Part shown: positions 45,614 to 54,792 of the stretch, piece after piece
Layout: each line of letters starts with the position of its first letter
Numbering within the stretch: position 1 is the first letter of the stretch
Translations under genes and position numbers: made by a program
DNA from: JAHCHG01 sp041745765
Lineage (GTDB): Bacteria > Acidobacteriota > Blastocatellia > Pyrinomonadales > Pyrinomonadaceae
DNA length: 64,000 bases
Reading direction: 5' to 3'
Assembly: GCA_041745765.1 (NCBI GenBank)
Contig: JBGTIH010000048.1
Coordinates: 1-64,000, forward strand
Notes under the pieces: model-generated
The model's database searches: none
What the model was told of the DNA's origin: nothing
The model's input: the letters and a program-made list of their open reading frames with translations, nothing else

Positions 45614-46177
45614 ATGTTTTGTCCGCGTTGTGGTCAAGAGCAGGCATCGGGAGATTTAAGATTTTGTTCGCGCTGCGGTTTGCCGATGGGAGTGGTTTCC
45701 GAAGTTTTGGCAAACGGCGGAATTCTGCCGCAGCTTTTCGAGTTGCAAAATAAAAAAAGCCTCTGGACGAAAGCCAACGGGGCAAAGTTCAGTTTGGTCT
45801 GGTTTTTATTTATAGGTATTTTAATCACAGCTGTTTTGGCAATTTTAGGCGGCGAAGAAATAGTTGCGCTGACTGCCGCTCTGGGATTTCTCGGCGGTTT
45901 GTTTATTTTGATCTTTTCCGTACTTTTTCTGCCGAGCGAATCCAAATACAAAACGAATGATTTTTATTCCGGGCAGGAAAATCTTTCTCCGGCGCAATTT
46001 GCGAGAAATCAAAATTTAACTGGAAATCAACAACAAAACGCTCTGCCGCCGCAACAGACGCAAAATGCTCAAGATTACGTTTCTCCCGTCAGCGATTGGA
46101 AAACTCCAGACACCGGCGAACTTGTTAGACCGAGCGTAACGGAAGGAACGACCAAACTTTTGCATAAAGATGAATAA
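45614..46177 (+). CDS. Zinc-ribbon two-TM protein, paralogue 1
   Basis: 187 residues from ATG 45614-45616 (GGGAG ribosome-binding site nine bases upstream). N-terminal zinc ribbon C3-x2-C6 / C18-x2-C21 (C-P-R-C-G-Q-E-Q-A and F-C-S-R-C-G), a shared L-A-N-G-G-I-L-P-Q segment, two adjacent hydrophobic helices (about 62-84 and 88-113), then a Gln/Asn-rich cytoplasmic tail. The same layout as the next gene, so the two are tandem paralogues. Function unknown. Confidence 0.78.
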   Translation: MFCPRCGQEQASGDLRFCSRCGLPMGVVSEVLANGGILPQLFELQNKKSLWTKANGAKFSLVWFLFIGILITAVLAILGGEEIVALTAALGFLGGLFILIFSVLFLPSESKYKTNDFYSGQENLSPAQFARNQNLTGNQQQNALPPQQTQNAQDYVSPVSDWKTPDTGELVRPSVTEGTTKLLHKDE

Positions 46178-46280
46178 AGGGAAAGTTTCATGGTGAAAAA
46201 GTAAAAAAGCTTTTCATCCATTAATTTTTTAAGGTTTTAGTCGAAGATTTCATTTTTGAAATTATTGGAGATTATTTTTT

Positions 46281-46775
46281 ATGTACTGTCCTACGTGCGG
46301 CTTAGAGCAAGCCAATCAAACATCGAGTTTTTGTTCGCGCTGCGGATTTTTATTAACCGGCACAAGTCAGGTTATCGCCAACGGCGGCACTCTGCCGCAG
46401 AATTTTTACCAACAGCCGAATTTTTACGAAAAACCGGTTTCAATCCGCAAAAAAGGATTGAAACAGGGCGGTAAAATGATTCTGGCAGGTTTGATTATCG
46501 TTCCGCTATTAGGCGTTTTAACCAATATATTTTGGATCAGCCCGTTTATAGTCGGATTAACCGCCATAATTACGTTTTGGGGCGGATTTTTGCGGATGAT
46601 CTACGCGCTGATTCTTGAAGGAAATGAAACCGAAACGCTCGAAGAAAAAACCGTCAAGTTTTATCAAAAGAATTTTAAAAAACAAAAGAATCCCGAACAA
46701 TTGCCATCGCCGGACGTTTCCTTCACGGATTTTTCCGAAAGCAAACAGGGGATTTGGCGCGAAACCCGCGAATAA
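46281..46775 (+). CDS. Zinc-ribbon two-TM protein, paralogue 2
   Basis: 164 residues. Zinc ribbon C3-x2-C6 / C18-x2-C21 (C-P-T-C-G-L-E-Q-A, F-C-S-R-C-G), followed by I-A-N-G-G-T-L-P-Q as in paralogue 1, two hydrophobic helices (about 69-90 and 94-116) and a basic/acidic tail. A GGAGA ribosome-binding site lies about ten bases upstream. The conserved N-terminal half and diverged tail suggest duplication followed by tail specialisation. Confidence 0.78.
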   Translation: MYCPTCGLEQANQTSSFCSRCGFLLTGTSQVIANGGTLPQNFYQQPNFYEKPVSIRKKGLKQGGKMILAGLIIVPLLGVLTNIFWISPFIVGLTAIITFWGGFLRMIYALILEGNETETLEEKTVKFYQKNFKKQKNPEQLPSPDVSFTDFSESKQGIWRETRE

Positions 46776-46804
46776 TCAAAGGTATTGAAAGATTTTAAAA
46801 AAAG

Positions 46805-46881
46805 GTTTGGAGTCCCGTCTTTAGACGGCAACCGCCAGCGAAGCGCGGCAGTTAAAGCCGCATAAATGCGGGACTCCAAAC
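46805..46881. repeat. 77-bp inverted repeat between convergent genes
   Basis: GTTTGGAGTCCCG / CGGGACTCCAAAC ends with an inner GTCTTTAGAC hairpin and GGCAGTTAAAGCCG. It sits between the zinc-ribbon gene (plus) and the next minus gene, so it may stop transcription from both sides, although T-runs are weak. Confidence 0.75.
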
Positions 46882-46893
46882 TTTTCGAAATAC

Positions 46894-47661
46894 TTAATTG
46901 CCGCGTGTTCCGGTAAAATCGTAGCTGACGTATAAATTAAGCGCGTTCTCCTTGATTTCCGCACGCACATCTTTTACTTGTGCGCTCAGAGTTCCATCCG
47001 TCGCGGCAATCGGCACATCCAGGGCGATTTGATTTCCCTTGAGAATCGTAATCGGATTGACACGATTGTTTAAAGTGTTTTGAACCAAAGGCGTTACGAA
47101 ACCGCTCGCCAGCGGCGCAACGCCGTCGAGATTTACGGTTTCAACCTGAATTTGACCGAATACATCTTTTTGATTCTGGTCATAACGCAAACTCAAATTC
47201 GCCTGCGCCCAGCCCGCAAACTGCAAACATTGTCCGAAAACCGCATAACTTCCGCGAAAAGCGAGTGGTGCGTTGATCTTCCCATTTTCGAGGCGAACTC
47301 CGGTTTTTACGCCGCTGCCTTCGGGAAGTAATGTTATATTTCCCTCGCACGCATTATCCTGCATAAACGCGATTTTCTCCGGCTTTATTTCCGAATTCGA
47401 ACTGTTTTGTCCGGTCAAATTCAAAGGAAAAGCCGGCGCGTTCATCTGCGTAAAAATCGTTCCCAAAACCGTGTCGAAAAATTGCTGATTCAAAACGACG
47501 GTCGCCGTTCCGGTCGGCAAACCGCTGGGATCGGGAGCTTGAATCGGTTCGCCGGGAAGCTGAGCCGCGCTCGGTGCGCCGCTGAAAAAATAAAAAATCA
47601 AACCGCCGCCGACCAGCAAACCGAAAACCGCGCCGAGAATAAAAGTCAGAAATTTACCCAT
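46894..47661 (-). CDS. Membrane-anchored LEA/DUF2993-like protein
   Basis: 255 residues. One N-terminal hydrophobic helix (about 5-27, F-I-L-G-A-V-F-G-L-L-V-G-G-G) anchors a periplasmic domain. That domain has alternating hydrophobic beta strands and a late V-T-P-L-V-Q-N-T-L-N-N-R-V followed by I-A-L-D-V-P-I, which resembles lipid-binding SMP/DUF2993-type domains. The family call is tentative. It follows the Asn-rich lipoprotein gene by 23 bases on the same strand. Confidence 0.6.
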   Translation of the reverse strand: MGKFLTFILGAVFGLLVGGGLIFYFFSGAPSAAQLPGEPIQAPDPSGLPTGTATVVLNQQFFDTVLGTIFTQMNAPAFPLNLTGQNSSNSEIKPEKIAFMQDNACEGNITLLPEGSGVKTGVRLENGKINAPLAFRGSYAVFGQCLQFAGWAQANLSLRYDQNQKDVFGQIQVETVNLDGVAPLASGFVTPLVQNTLNNRVNPITILKGNQIALDVPIAATDGTLSAQVKDVRAEIKENALNLYVSYDFTGTRGN

Positions 47662-47684
47662 TATCTAAATTCTCCTTTGTAAAT

Positions 47685-48578
47685 TTACGGAGTCGGCGTT
47701 GCTGCCGGAGTTTGATTCGGCTGCGCCGATTTCATAATTTGTCCGAGAATCGCCATCGCCGCGCCCAACAAAGTGTTCATCTGTTGGCGAATTTCTTCCG
47801 GCTGAACTTCTTTGTAACCGGTCGGCACTTCAAATAAAGCTGGCTCGGCGGTTTCCCGAATATTATTGATCTGCGTAATAAATTTTATTCCGCTGATTCC
47901 CTGAACATTGCCCTGTTGCGAAGAAGCATCTGTAACCGAACGCAGCGGCAATCCCGTTGCTTTATCAACAAGAATAAAAGATTCGGTTGTAACTTCTCCC
48001 GCTTTGGTCTGCGTGTCGGTCTTTGAACCGTAGTTGTAGCGAATCACATCGCGCCCGTCAATCTTTTCTTCGCCGACCATTTCAACGCCTTGCAGATTTT
48101 TTACCTGATTAACGATTTGTTCCGGCATCATCATATTTCTTAGATCGAAACCCAGTGCTTCTTTATTTAATTCGGCAATTTGTTTGCGGTTCGGCGAAAT
48201 CAGATATTGCTTTCCGTCTTTGGTCAGATAAATAAATCTCTCGCCGCCGGTAAGCGCAAATTCCATTTTTCTGTCCGCACCGTTTCGCGCAACTTCGGCT
48301 TTCAAAGGCGGAGTTGCGGCTTGATTCGATCCGCTTGTTTCAAATGTTAATGAAACAGTCGCCTGATATTGATCCGGCTCTTTTGTATCAATTACGGACA
48401 TCGTGTTCGTGTTCATCGAATTCGTGTTTGTATTCACGTTCGAGTTCATATTCATGTTCGTATTTGCATTGCTCAAATTCGTATTTGTATTGTTTTCAGC
48501 AGGTTGACAAGCCGCTGCAAAGATAACCAGCATCAATCCTGTGAAAAATAAGAAACCTTTCCGATAGATTTTTTTCAT
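47685..48578 (-). CDS. Lipoprotein with Asn/Thr-rich linker
   Basis: 297 residues. Lipobox A-A-A-C at about residue 24, then a low-complexity stretch of about 35 residues made almost only of N, T, M and S (N-T-N-T-N-L-S-N-A-N-T-N-M-N), then a beta-rich domain of the LolA/LolB-like sort (I-S-P-N-R-K-Q-I-A-E-L, V-D-K-A-T-G-L-P-L-R-S-V). The last 15 residues are Pro/Thr-rich. An outer-membrane-anchored protein of unknown function; the linker probably extends the domain away from the membrane. Confidence 0.72.
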   Translation of the reverse strand: MKKIYRKGFLFFTGLMLVIFAAACQPAENNTNTNLSNANTNMNMNSNVNTNTNSMNTNTMSVIDTKEPDQYQATVSLTFETSGSNQAATPPLKAEVARNGADRKMEFALTGGERFIYLTKDGKQYLISPNRKQIAELNKEALGFDLRNMMMPEQIVNQVKNLQGVEMVGEEKIDGRDVIRYNYGSKTDTQTKAGEVTTESFILVDKATGLPLRSVTDASSQQGNVQGISGIKFITQINNIRETAEPALFEVPTGYKEVQPEEIRQQMNTLLGAAMAILGQIMKSAQPNQTPAATPTP

Positions 48579-48630
48579 TTTGTTCTCCTTTTTTTTGTAA
48601 AAAAATATTTAATAAAGTTTCCTTGCAAGT

Positions 48631-50364
48631 TTAATACCCGATTGCTTCGCCGTCGCTTCGCGAATCAATCGCGCCGAGTTTGACGTTTGTTCCGGCTTCG
48701 ATGGCGATTCCGGTCGCCGATGCCAGATTTCCGGGCGAAGGATTAAATTTATGTCCCATTTTTTCCAAAATATTGCGCGTATCGGGAACTAAACCGAACG
48801 GCTCGTGAAAAATATGATCGGGAAACCATTGATGATGAATGCGCGGCGCGTCGAGAGCCGCTTGAATGTTCATATCGTGGTCAATCATATTGATCGTCGC
48901 TTGCAGAACAGCCGAAATAATGCGCGGTCCGCCGCGTGCGCCGATGGCAAACCAAGGCGATCCGTCTTTTCGCAGAACGATTGTCGGAGTCATCGAAGAA
49001 AGCGGACGTTTGCGCGGTTCGACCTTATTTCTTTCAGCCTGAATCAAACCGAATAAATTCGGCTTTCCGGGCTGCGCCGTAAAATCGTCCATTTCGTCAT
49101 TCATTAAAACGCCGGTGCCTTTGATCGTTACTCTCGAACCGTATAAATCGTTGATCGTATAAGTATTTGCCACGACATTTCCGTCTGCGTCAACGACCGA
49201 AAAATGTGTCGTGTCCATTGATTCCTTGCCGGTAGGTTCACCGTGTCGGATTTCCTGACTGGTCGAGGCTTTCTCCAAATTAATCGTTTTGTTGCGGGCG
49301 TTGGCGTAGGATTTTTCCATCAGAGGTTTTGCCGGAACATCGGCGAAATCTGGATCAGCCATAAATTCGGCGCGGTCGGCGTAGGCGCGGCGCATCGCTT
49401 CGGTCAAAAGGTGATATTTTTCCGCCGAAGCCCAGCCCATTTTGCGAATGTCGTGATTTTCAAGCATATTCAAAACCTGAATCAAAACGATTCCGCCCGA
49501 AGACGGCGGTGGCATCGAGATAACTTCGTGTCCGCGATATGTTCCTTTCACCGGAACTCTTTCCTTGACTTGATAATTTTTCAAATCTTCTAGCGTGATC
49601 AAACCGTTGTTTGCTTTCATATCGTCGGCAATCATTTGTGCCGTTTTGCCTTCGTAAAAACCTTTTGCACCGTCTTTTTGAATTCTGGCAAGCGTTTGCG
49701 CCAAATCCGGTTGTTTGAAAAGATCGCCTTCTTCAAAGAATTTTCCGTTATTTAAAAAAATTCTTTTGCTTTCTTCATATTGCGACAAAGTTCCTTCATA
49801 ATTTTTAAACAAATTTGCCAAACGATGCGATAAAATATATCCGTCCTGGGCAAGTTTTCTCGACGGTTCGACCAAATCCGCCCATTTTACTTTGCCCGAA
49901 CCGTATTTCTTAAAGGCATACTCCATTCCCGCCGGAGTTCCCGGAACGCCGGAAGCCCGATAACCGATTGTCGAAGAACCTTCGCCTCTGATCAGTTCGC
50001 CTTTTTCATCAATATACATATCGCGCGTGGCTTTCAGCGGCGCCATTTCCCGGTAATCAATTGCGGTCGTCGTGCCGTCTTTCAGACGAATCAGCATAAA
50101 TCCGCCTCCGCCCAAATTTCCGGCTTCGGGATAAACAACCGCTAAAGCCAAGGCAACGGCAATCGCCGCATCAACGGCATTTCCGCCTTTTTTCATAACT
50201 TCCGCGCCGATTTTTGAAGCAAGTTCGTGCTGTGAAGCGACCATCGCGTTTTTACCGCGCACCGGTTCGCGCCACGCCGCGAAAACTTGTGAATTTTGTG
50301 GAATAGCTAAGCAAACAAAGGTGACTATTATTTTAAAAACAATTAACTTTTTGATTGATTTCAT
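48631..50364 (-). CDS. ggt: Gamma-glutamyltransferase
   Basis: 577 residues, full length, with a signal peptide ending near residue 29 (S-Q-V-F-A). Secreted precursor that self-cleaves at the catalytic threonine T385 in D-T-T-H-F-S-V-V-D; the G-N-V-V-A-N-T-Y-T and P-L-S-S-M-T-P-T-I segments of the small subunit and N-L-G-G-G-G-F-M of the large subunit are typical. It cleaves glutathione and other gamma-glutamyl compounds in the periplasm, giving glutamate and dipeptides. 5-oxoproline formed from such products could be handled by pxpABC at 20-23 kb (inference). Confidence 0.93.
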   Translation of the reverse strand: MKSIKKLIVFKIIVTFVCLAIPQNSQVFAAWREPVRGKNAMVASQHELASKIGAEVMKKGGNAVDAAIAVALALAVVYPEAGNLGGGGFMLIRLKDGTTTAIDYREMAPLKATRDMYIDEKGELIRGEGSSTIGYRASGVPGTPAGMEYAFKKYGSGKVKWADLVEPSRKLAQDGYILSHRLANLFKNYEGTLSQYEESKRIFLNNGKFFEEGDLFKQPDLAQTLARIQKDGAKGFYEGKTAQMIADDMKANNGLITLEDLKNYQVKERVPVKGTYRGHEVISMPPPSSGGIVLIQVLNMLENHDIRKMGWASAEKYHLLTEAMRRAYADRAEFMADPDFADVPAKPLMEKSYANARNKTINLEKASTSQEIRHGEPTGKESMDTTHFSVVDADGNVVANTYTINDLYGSRVTIKGTGVLMNDEMDDFTAQPGKPNLFGLIQAERNKVEPRKRPLSSMTPTIVLRKDGSPWFAIGARGGPRIISAVLQATINMIDHDMNIQAALDAPRIHHQWFPDHIFHEPFGLVPDTRNILEKMGHKFNPSPGNLASATGIAIEAGTNVKLGAIDSRSDGEAIGY

Positions 50365-50623
50365 AATTTTTTTTTGTCTTTTGATAAATTTGTAGAGAAA
50401 TAGAATATAAATTATTTGCTATTTACTGCAAGTCTAAGAGGTTTTCTTTGGACTCAAAAAGATAGGAAAATCCGAAATTTGAACAAAATGTTATTGGCAA
50501 AACAATCAAAAAGTTGTAAAGTAAAAGACAAAAATAAGCCCCATTTCTAATAATATTCTAATCTATCAACCGAAGACTTTTAATATTTAACAAAGTTTCA
50601 TTGTTAGGAGTGTGAAAAAAAAT

Positions 50624-53203
50624 ATGATTCGAGCAATTTCATTTTTCTTTATTATAGTGTTGTTTTTGTTCTCAATTTTACCAATTTCGGCGCAAAAACA
50701 AGAAAGAACCGATATTACAAAAAATTCCGGCACAAGTTTGACCGAATTTGATTTAAACGAAGCTTTTTCAGATGGCTACGGTGTTTTCTTCAAATGGCGG
50801 ATGAAATTTGAATTAAACAATTTGGGATTTAACATTTATCGAATTTCCGCAAGTGGAAAAGATCGCGTAAATCCGCATTTGATCAGCGGCGGTTTTCTGC
50901 AAAAAAACGAGGAAAGAGTTTCTGACGAAACATACACGTTTTTTGATCTGCAAGGAACTTTCGGAGATACTTATCTGATTGAAACGCTGGATTTAAGCGG
51001 TCAAAAAAGGTTTTCAAGTCCGATTACCGTAAAATATATTAGTGATTTAGCCGGAATTGCGGGCAAAACTTCCCGCCAATTAACAAAAGATTCAGCGAAA
51101 CCCGATACACTCATTAAAAGAAATGAGATTATTCTGACCAAAGAATTACAGACTGAAATTGGCGAAAATGCCATTCCGCCGAATATTGAAAATCAAAAAA
51201 TAATTGCCGCCCAGCCCGGTGTCAAAATCGGTGTGAAAAAAGAAGGGATTTACCGCGTCAGCCGAACCCAACTGCAAAATGCCGGATTTGATGTAAATGC
51301 GCCGCCGGCAAACTGGCAGCTTTATATGAACGGCAATGAACAAGCGATAATAGTAGGAAATAACGGAGATTTTATTGAATTCTACGGGCAGGGAATTGAC
51401 ACTGTTGAATCCGGCACGCAAATTTATTTTTTGCTCAACGGCGCACAAGCAGGAAAACGGATTCAATCAAGCGTTCGCCGCAGATTTGCCGGAAATGTTG
51501 TTTCAGACAGTTATGAACAATCATTTTATAAAGCCGATCGCGTAATTTACGTTTCATCTATAAGAAACGGCGACGCATCCAATTTTTTCAGCGATAACAT
51601 TGTCAACACCGCCGGAACAACCGTTACTTTTAATCTTGACGGAATAGATCAGAGTATTACCGGGTCAGTTTTAACCGTTGCAATTCAAGGGCTTACCGCG
51701 ACTCCGCATAATATAAATGTCACATTTAATAATGTTTCTCTTGAACCGATGACCGGAAATCATCTAAATTTGATGACCAAAACTTATCAAATTCCGACAT
51801 CCTTGCTCGTCGAAGGTTCAAACAACTTATTATTAAAAGTTCCGAGCGCAACTAACGATGTCAGTCTGGTCGAATCCGTCAAAGTAAGTTATTCGAGAAA
51901 TTATCTGGCAAAACAGAATACTTTGTCATTTTTTGCCAAACCCTTAAAGCAATCGGAAGTTAAAGGCTTTACTTCAAACAACTTCAGAGTTTTCGATACA
52001 ACATTTCCGGATGCTCCGACAGTTGTTACGAATTTAGAGCGAACTAATAACAACGGAACTTTCGGCGCAATTATACCGGCAGGCAGACCCCGGAAATTCT
52101 TTGCCGCCGCCGAAGAAGCAATTTTAACCGCCGACACAATTGAAGAAAACACGCCTTCAACATTATCCGTAAATAATAACAACGCCGAACTGATTATCAT
52201 TACACATCGCAACTTTTTGAATGAAGCGCAGACTTGGGCGAATTATCGCATCAATCAAGGTTTTACCACGAAAATCGTGCGGGTTGACGATATTTTCGAT
52301 GAATTCAACTACGGCATCACAAGCGCAAATTCGATTCGTTCATTTCTTCAATTTGCCCGAAACAATTGGCAAACTCCGCCCAATTATGTGCTGATTCTAG
52401 GTGATGCCAGTTATGATCCGCGAAATTACGGCGGGAATCCGTTTGTTAATTTTGTCCCGACCAAGATGTTTGATACGGCGTATGAAGAAACCGGAAGCGA
52501 TGAGGCTTTGGCGGATTTTAATGACGATGGTTTGGCGGAAATCGCCATTGGTAGAATTCCGGTAAAAACAGCCGCCGAAGTGACCCAAATACTAAACAGA
52601 GTGATTATTTTTGAAGCATCTTCAAGTACCGGTTTTTCGAGAGGCGCACTTTTTGCCAGCGACTTCCCGAACGGTTATGATTTTGCCGGAATGAATCAGC
52701 GATTAGCCAATGATCTTCCGGCGGGGACAACTTCGATAATGGTTAATCGTGCTGATCCGAATGCCCGGGCGACGCTTTTGGCAGAATTAAATAACGGCAG
52801 ATATTTAGTAAATTATTCCGGACACGGTTCGGTAGGACTTTGGGCGGCGGCGAGTTTTTACAGTTCAAATGATGTTCTGCAAATTGCCAACGGGACAAAC
52901 TATTCATTATTTACCCTGCTCACTTGTTTGAACGGTTATTTTCTTGCTCCCACCAACGACAGTCTGGCGGAACTTATGTTAAAAGCGCAAAATGGCGGAG
53001 GCGCGGCGATTTGGGCTTCTTCCGGCAAAACTACGCCGGATGTGCAGGAAGTTTTGGCAAGACGTTTTTATCAAAAAATCTCCGAAGGAAATATACCGCG
53101 CATCGGTGATTTGATCAAAGATGCCAAACTGAATGTTTCCGGCGGCAGAGACGTGCGGCTTTCGTGGACTCTGCTCGGCGATCCGCTGCTTAAAGTTCGT
53201 TAA
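50624..53203 (+). CDS. Gingipain-like C25 cysteine peptidase
   Basis: About 859 residues, secreted: signal peptide ends near S-A-Q. I prefer ATG 50624; an in-frame GTG at 50612 sits only one base from AGGAG, while the ATG is 13 bases away, so the start is uncertain. N-terminal half is a beta-rich propeptide region. The C25 catalytic region lies in the last third: N-Y-S-G-H-G-S-V-G-L (His about 734) and L-L-T-C-L-N-G-Y-F (Cys about 768), after N-Y-V-L-I-L-G-D-A-S-Y-D-P and E-I-A-I-G-R-I-P-V. It ends shortly after D-P-L-L-K-V-R with no type IX sorting domain. Confidence 0.85.
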   Translation: MIRAISFFFIIVLFLFSILPISAQKQERTDITKNSGTSLTEFDLNEAFSDGYGVFFKWRMKFELNNLGFNIYRISASGKDRVNPHLISGGFLQKNEERVSDETYTFFDLQGTFGDTYLIETLDLSGQKRFSSPITVKYISDLAGIAGKTSRQLTKDSAKPDTLIKRNEIILTKELQTEIGENAIPPNIENQKIIAAQPGVKIGVKKEGIYRVSRTQLQNAGFDVNAPPANWQLYMNGNEQAIIVGNNGDFIEFYGQGIDTVESGTQIYFLLNGAQAGKRIQSSVRRRFAGNVVSDSYEQSFYKADRVIYVSSIRNGDASNFFSDNIVNTAGTTVTFNLDGIDQSITGSVLTVAIQGLTATPHNINVTFNNVSLEPMTGNHLNLMTKTYQIPTSLLVEGSNNLLLKVPSATNDVSLVESVKVSYSRNYLAKQNTLSFFAKPLKQSEVKGFTSNNFRVFDTTFPDAPTVVTNLERTNNNGTFGAIIPAGRPRKFFAAAEEAILTADTIEENTPSTLSVNNNNAELIIITHRNFLNEAQTWANYRINQGFTTKIVRVDDIFDEFNYGITSANSIRSFLQFARNNWQTPPNYVLILGDASYDPRNYGGNPFVNFVPTKMFDTAYEETGSDEALADFNDDGLAEIAIGRIPVKTAAEVTQILNRVIIFEASSSTGFSRGALFASDFPNGYDFAGMNQRLANDLPAGTTSIMVNRADPNARATLLAELNNGRYLVNYSGHGSVGLWAAASFYSSNDVLQIANGTNYSLFTLLTCLNGYFLAPTNDSLAELMLKAQNGGGAAIWASSGKTTPDVQEVLARRFYQKISEGNIPRIGDLIKDAKLNVSGGRDVRLSWTLLGDPLLKVR

Positions 53204-53299
53204 ATAGTTCGAGTCTTGAGCAATACCTGCGCCAAATTTTGAAGAATTGTAAAATCATAAGCAGGTCAGCAAAAGTAATAACGACAGTTTGAAAATAGT

Positions 53300-53347
53300 G
53301 TAAAACAGCCTGTTAGTCTATTTTAACAGGCTAATAGGCTGTTTTAC
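53300..53347. repeat. Nested hairpin after the C25 gene
   Basis: GTAAAACAGCCT pairs with AGGCTGTTTTAC; inside, AGCCTGTTAG and TAACAGGCT also pair, giving alternative stems. About 100 bases after the C25 stop. No T-run follows, so it is a poor intrinsic terminator but could protect or slow transcripts. Confidence 0.65.
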
Positions 53348-53424
53348 GTTTGGTGAAATACCGCAACTTTTGCACAGGTGCTTAAGTGTTATAAATAAAG
53401 AGGCTGTAAAAAACTGCCAAAAGT

Positions 53425-53628
53425 GTGCGAATAATTAAAAAGGATTATGGAAAAGGGAAACCGTATTTTAATGATATCCACCAGCGTTTTGTTAAATTTA
53501 CAAAGCTAATAAAATCAATATCAAAAATTCATTATTCTAAAGAGCAAATTCTCAAACCAATGAGAATATCCGCTGGTTTCGTAACCGACGATAATCTCTT
53601 TCTCATCTTTGAATTGCTCGTAAAATGA
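53425..53628 (+). CDS. Weak small ORF, 67 aa, GTG start
   Basis: Lys/Ile/Phe-rich peptide (Q-R-F-V-K-F-T-K-L-I-K-S-I). No known family, no good ribosome-binding site. An internal ATG does not exist before residue 46. It may be a decayed gene or chance. Confidence 0.2.
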   Translation: MRIIKKDYGKGKPYFNDIHQRFVKFTKLIKSISKIHYSKEQILKPMRISAGFVTDDNLFLIFELLVK

Positions 53629-53805
53629 GCGCACGCGCACCTTTATAATGGTGTAATTCTTCGACTTTTATCTCGCCGGCGGCGGGAGATGTCTGCTTCA
53701 TACGATCAATCTAAGGCACGCTACTTGCTACACAATAAATACGTTGTTGATATTATCACATAAATATTCAACTGATTTGCTGTTTGATTAAAGGATAGGG
53801 AGATT

Positions 53806-53880
53806 ATGTTTCAATTAGAAAATTTGCCTGAAAAATTTAAGATTTCTAGCAATGACGGCTTTGCAACTTGTTGTATATAG
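53806..53880 (+). CDS. Possible 24-residue peptide with strong RBS
   Basis: ATG at 53806 is preceded by AGGATAGGGAG with suitable spacing. The peptide M-F-Q-L-E-N-L-P-E-K-F-K-I-S ends in F-A-T-C-C-I. It is too short for the usual gene finders. It could be a leader peptide, a precursor peptide or chance. The region downstream (53885-54180) is GC-richer and may be part of the same unit. Confidence 0.3.
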   Translation: MFQLENLPEKFKISSNDGFATCCI

Positions 53881-54343
53881 TATTGTTTGAAACGTAATCA
53901 GATACTTTCGCACAGGGGCGAAGCGGTAAAAGCAAAGGCAATTCCAGCATTGGGAAAACGCGCTCGACGGGTGCTATTCGACGCAGAATCAAACGCATGA
54001 CCGAAAATCGTCCATGTCGAAATCGAGACATTGCTCAAGTTTGGGATGCCTATCCTTGTCCGCGCAACTCTAATGGCAGACGAAATGGTATAAATACCAA
54101 AAACGGAGTCAGAGATCATAATCGCGGAAGCGGACGCTGGAATAAGGACGCGGCTACGGTAAAAGAGTAGTACGACGTAGAAACAATTAACGAGTGAGTA
54201 TAACTACTGGAGAAGCAATATATTATTGATATTATGAACTTAATTTTGAGTTTCGCTTCTCCTCAGAGTTTGCTTTTTCAATTTGACTTGCGCTGGAACA
54301 AAATCGGCGCATTATAAACAACGAACAAGGAAGGTACAAAATT

Positions 54344-54730
54344 ATGAAAAAAGTAACTACAATTATTTTTTCTTTATTCTTAGTAGGAATATTTTCGACA
54401 ATCGGAATTGGCTTGACTCTTTCAGCGCAAGGTCAGCCCTTCCCCGCAAATAACAAGAATGCTTGTGAAGGAGTCGGCGGACAATTCAGCAGAGATATGA
54501 CCACAACTCCGCCGACTAGTACATGCGTTGTAACAAAATCGGAAACAAATACAACCAAAACCGGTCCTCGGGGTCAATTTACCAGAACTGAAACTACAAC
54601 AACAACAACAACATTCACCAAGCAAGGGGGAGATGAGTCAACTTCAACGGAAACTCAGCCCACAGTTGTCAAATGCACGAATCCTCAAGGGCGGGAAGTT
54701 CCGGTTGATAATCCTAACTGCCAACCTTAA
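54344..54730 (+). CDS. Secreted Thr-rich small protein
   Basis: 128 residues with a clean signal peptide (cleavage near L-S-A-Q-G). Mature part about 100 residues with four cysteines (C-E-G-V-G-G, S-T-C-V-V, K-C-T-N-P, N-C-Q-P) that could form two disulfides, and a Thr-rich run T-E-T-T-T-T-T-T-T-F. A GGAAGG ribosome-binding site lies about 12 bases upstream. Single-gene transcript, ended by a perfect terminator. Function unknown. Confidence 0.72.
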   Translation: MKKVTTIIFSLFLVGIFSTIGIGLTLSAQGQPFPANNKNACEGVGGQFSRDMTTTPPTSTCVVTKSETNTTKTGPRGQFTRTETTTTTTTFTKQGGDESTSTETQPTVVKCTNPQGREVPVDNPNCQP

Positions 54731-54760
54731 TCATAGCAATATATGCGTATGACGGTATAA

Positions 54761-54792
54761 AGGAAAGAGCGTTAAATTTAACGCTCTTTCCT
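54761..54792 (+). terminator. Perfect-stem terminator
   Basis: AGGAAAGAGCGTTAAA / TTTAACGCTCTTTCCT, a 16-base perfect palindrome, followed by CATTTTTATTTC. It lies 30 bases after the Thr-rich protein stop. Confidence 0.8.

Larger units (their letters stand above)
53204..54343. other. 1.1-kb near gene-free region
   Basis: Holds a strong hairpin at 53300-53347, two very small ORFs (53425-53628 and 53806-53880) and, from about 53885 to 54180, a segment with clearly higher GC than its surroundings and an open plus-strand frame but no good start. No tRNA, CRISPR or transposase was recognised. Confidence 0.6.

Noticed and set aside
53846..54119. Reverse-strand ORF of 73 codons
   Set aside because: Runs opposite to a longer open plus frame in the same GC-richer segment; no start signal and no family, so not listed as a gene.
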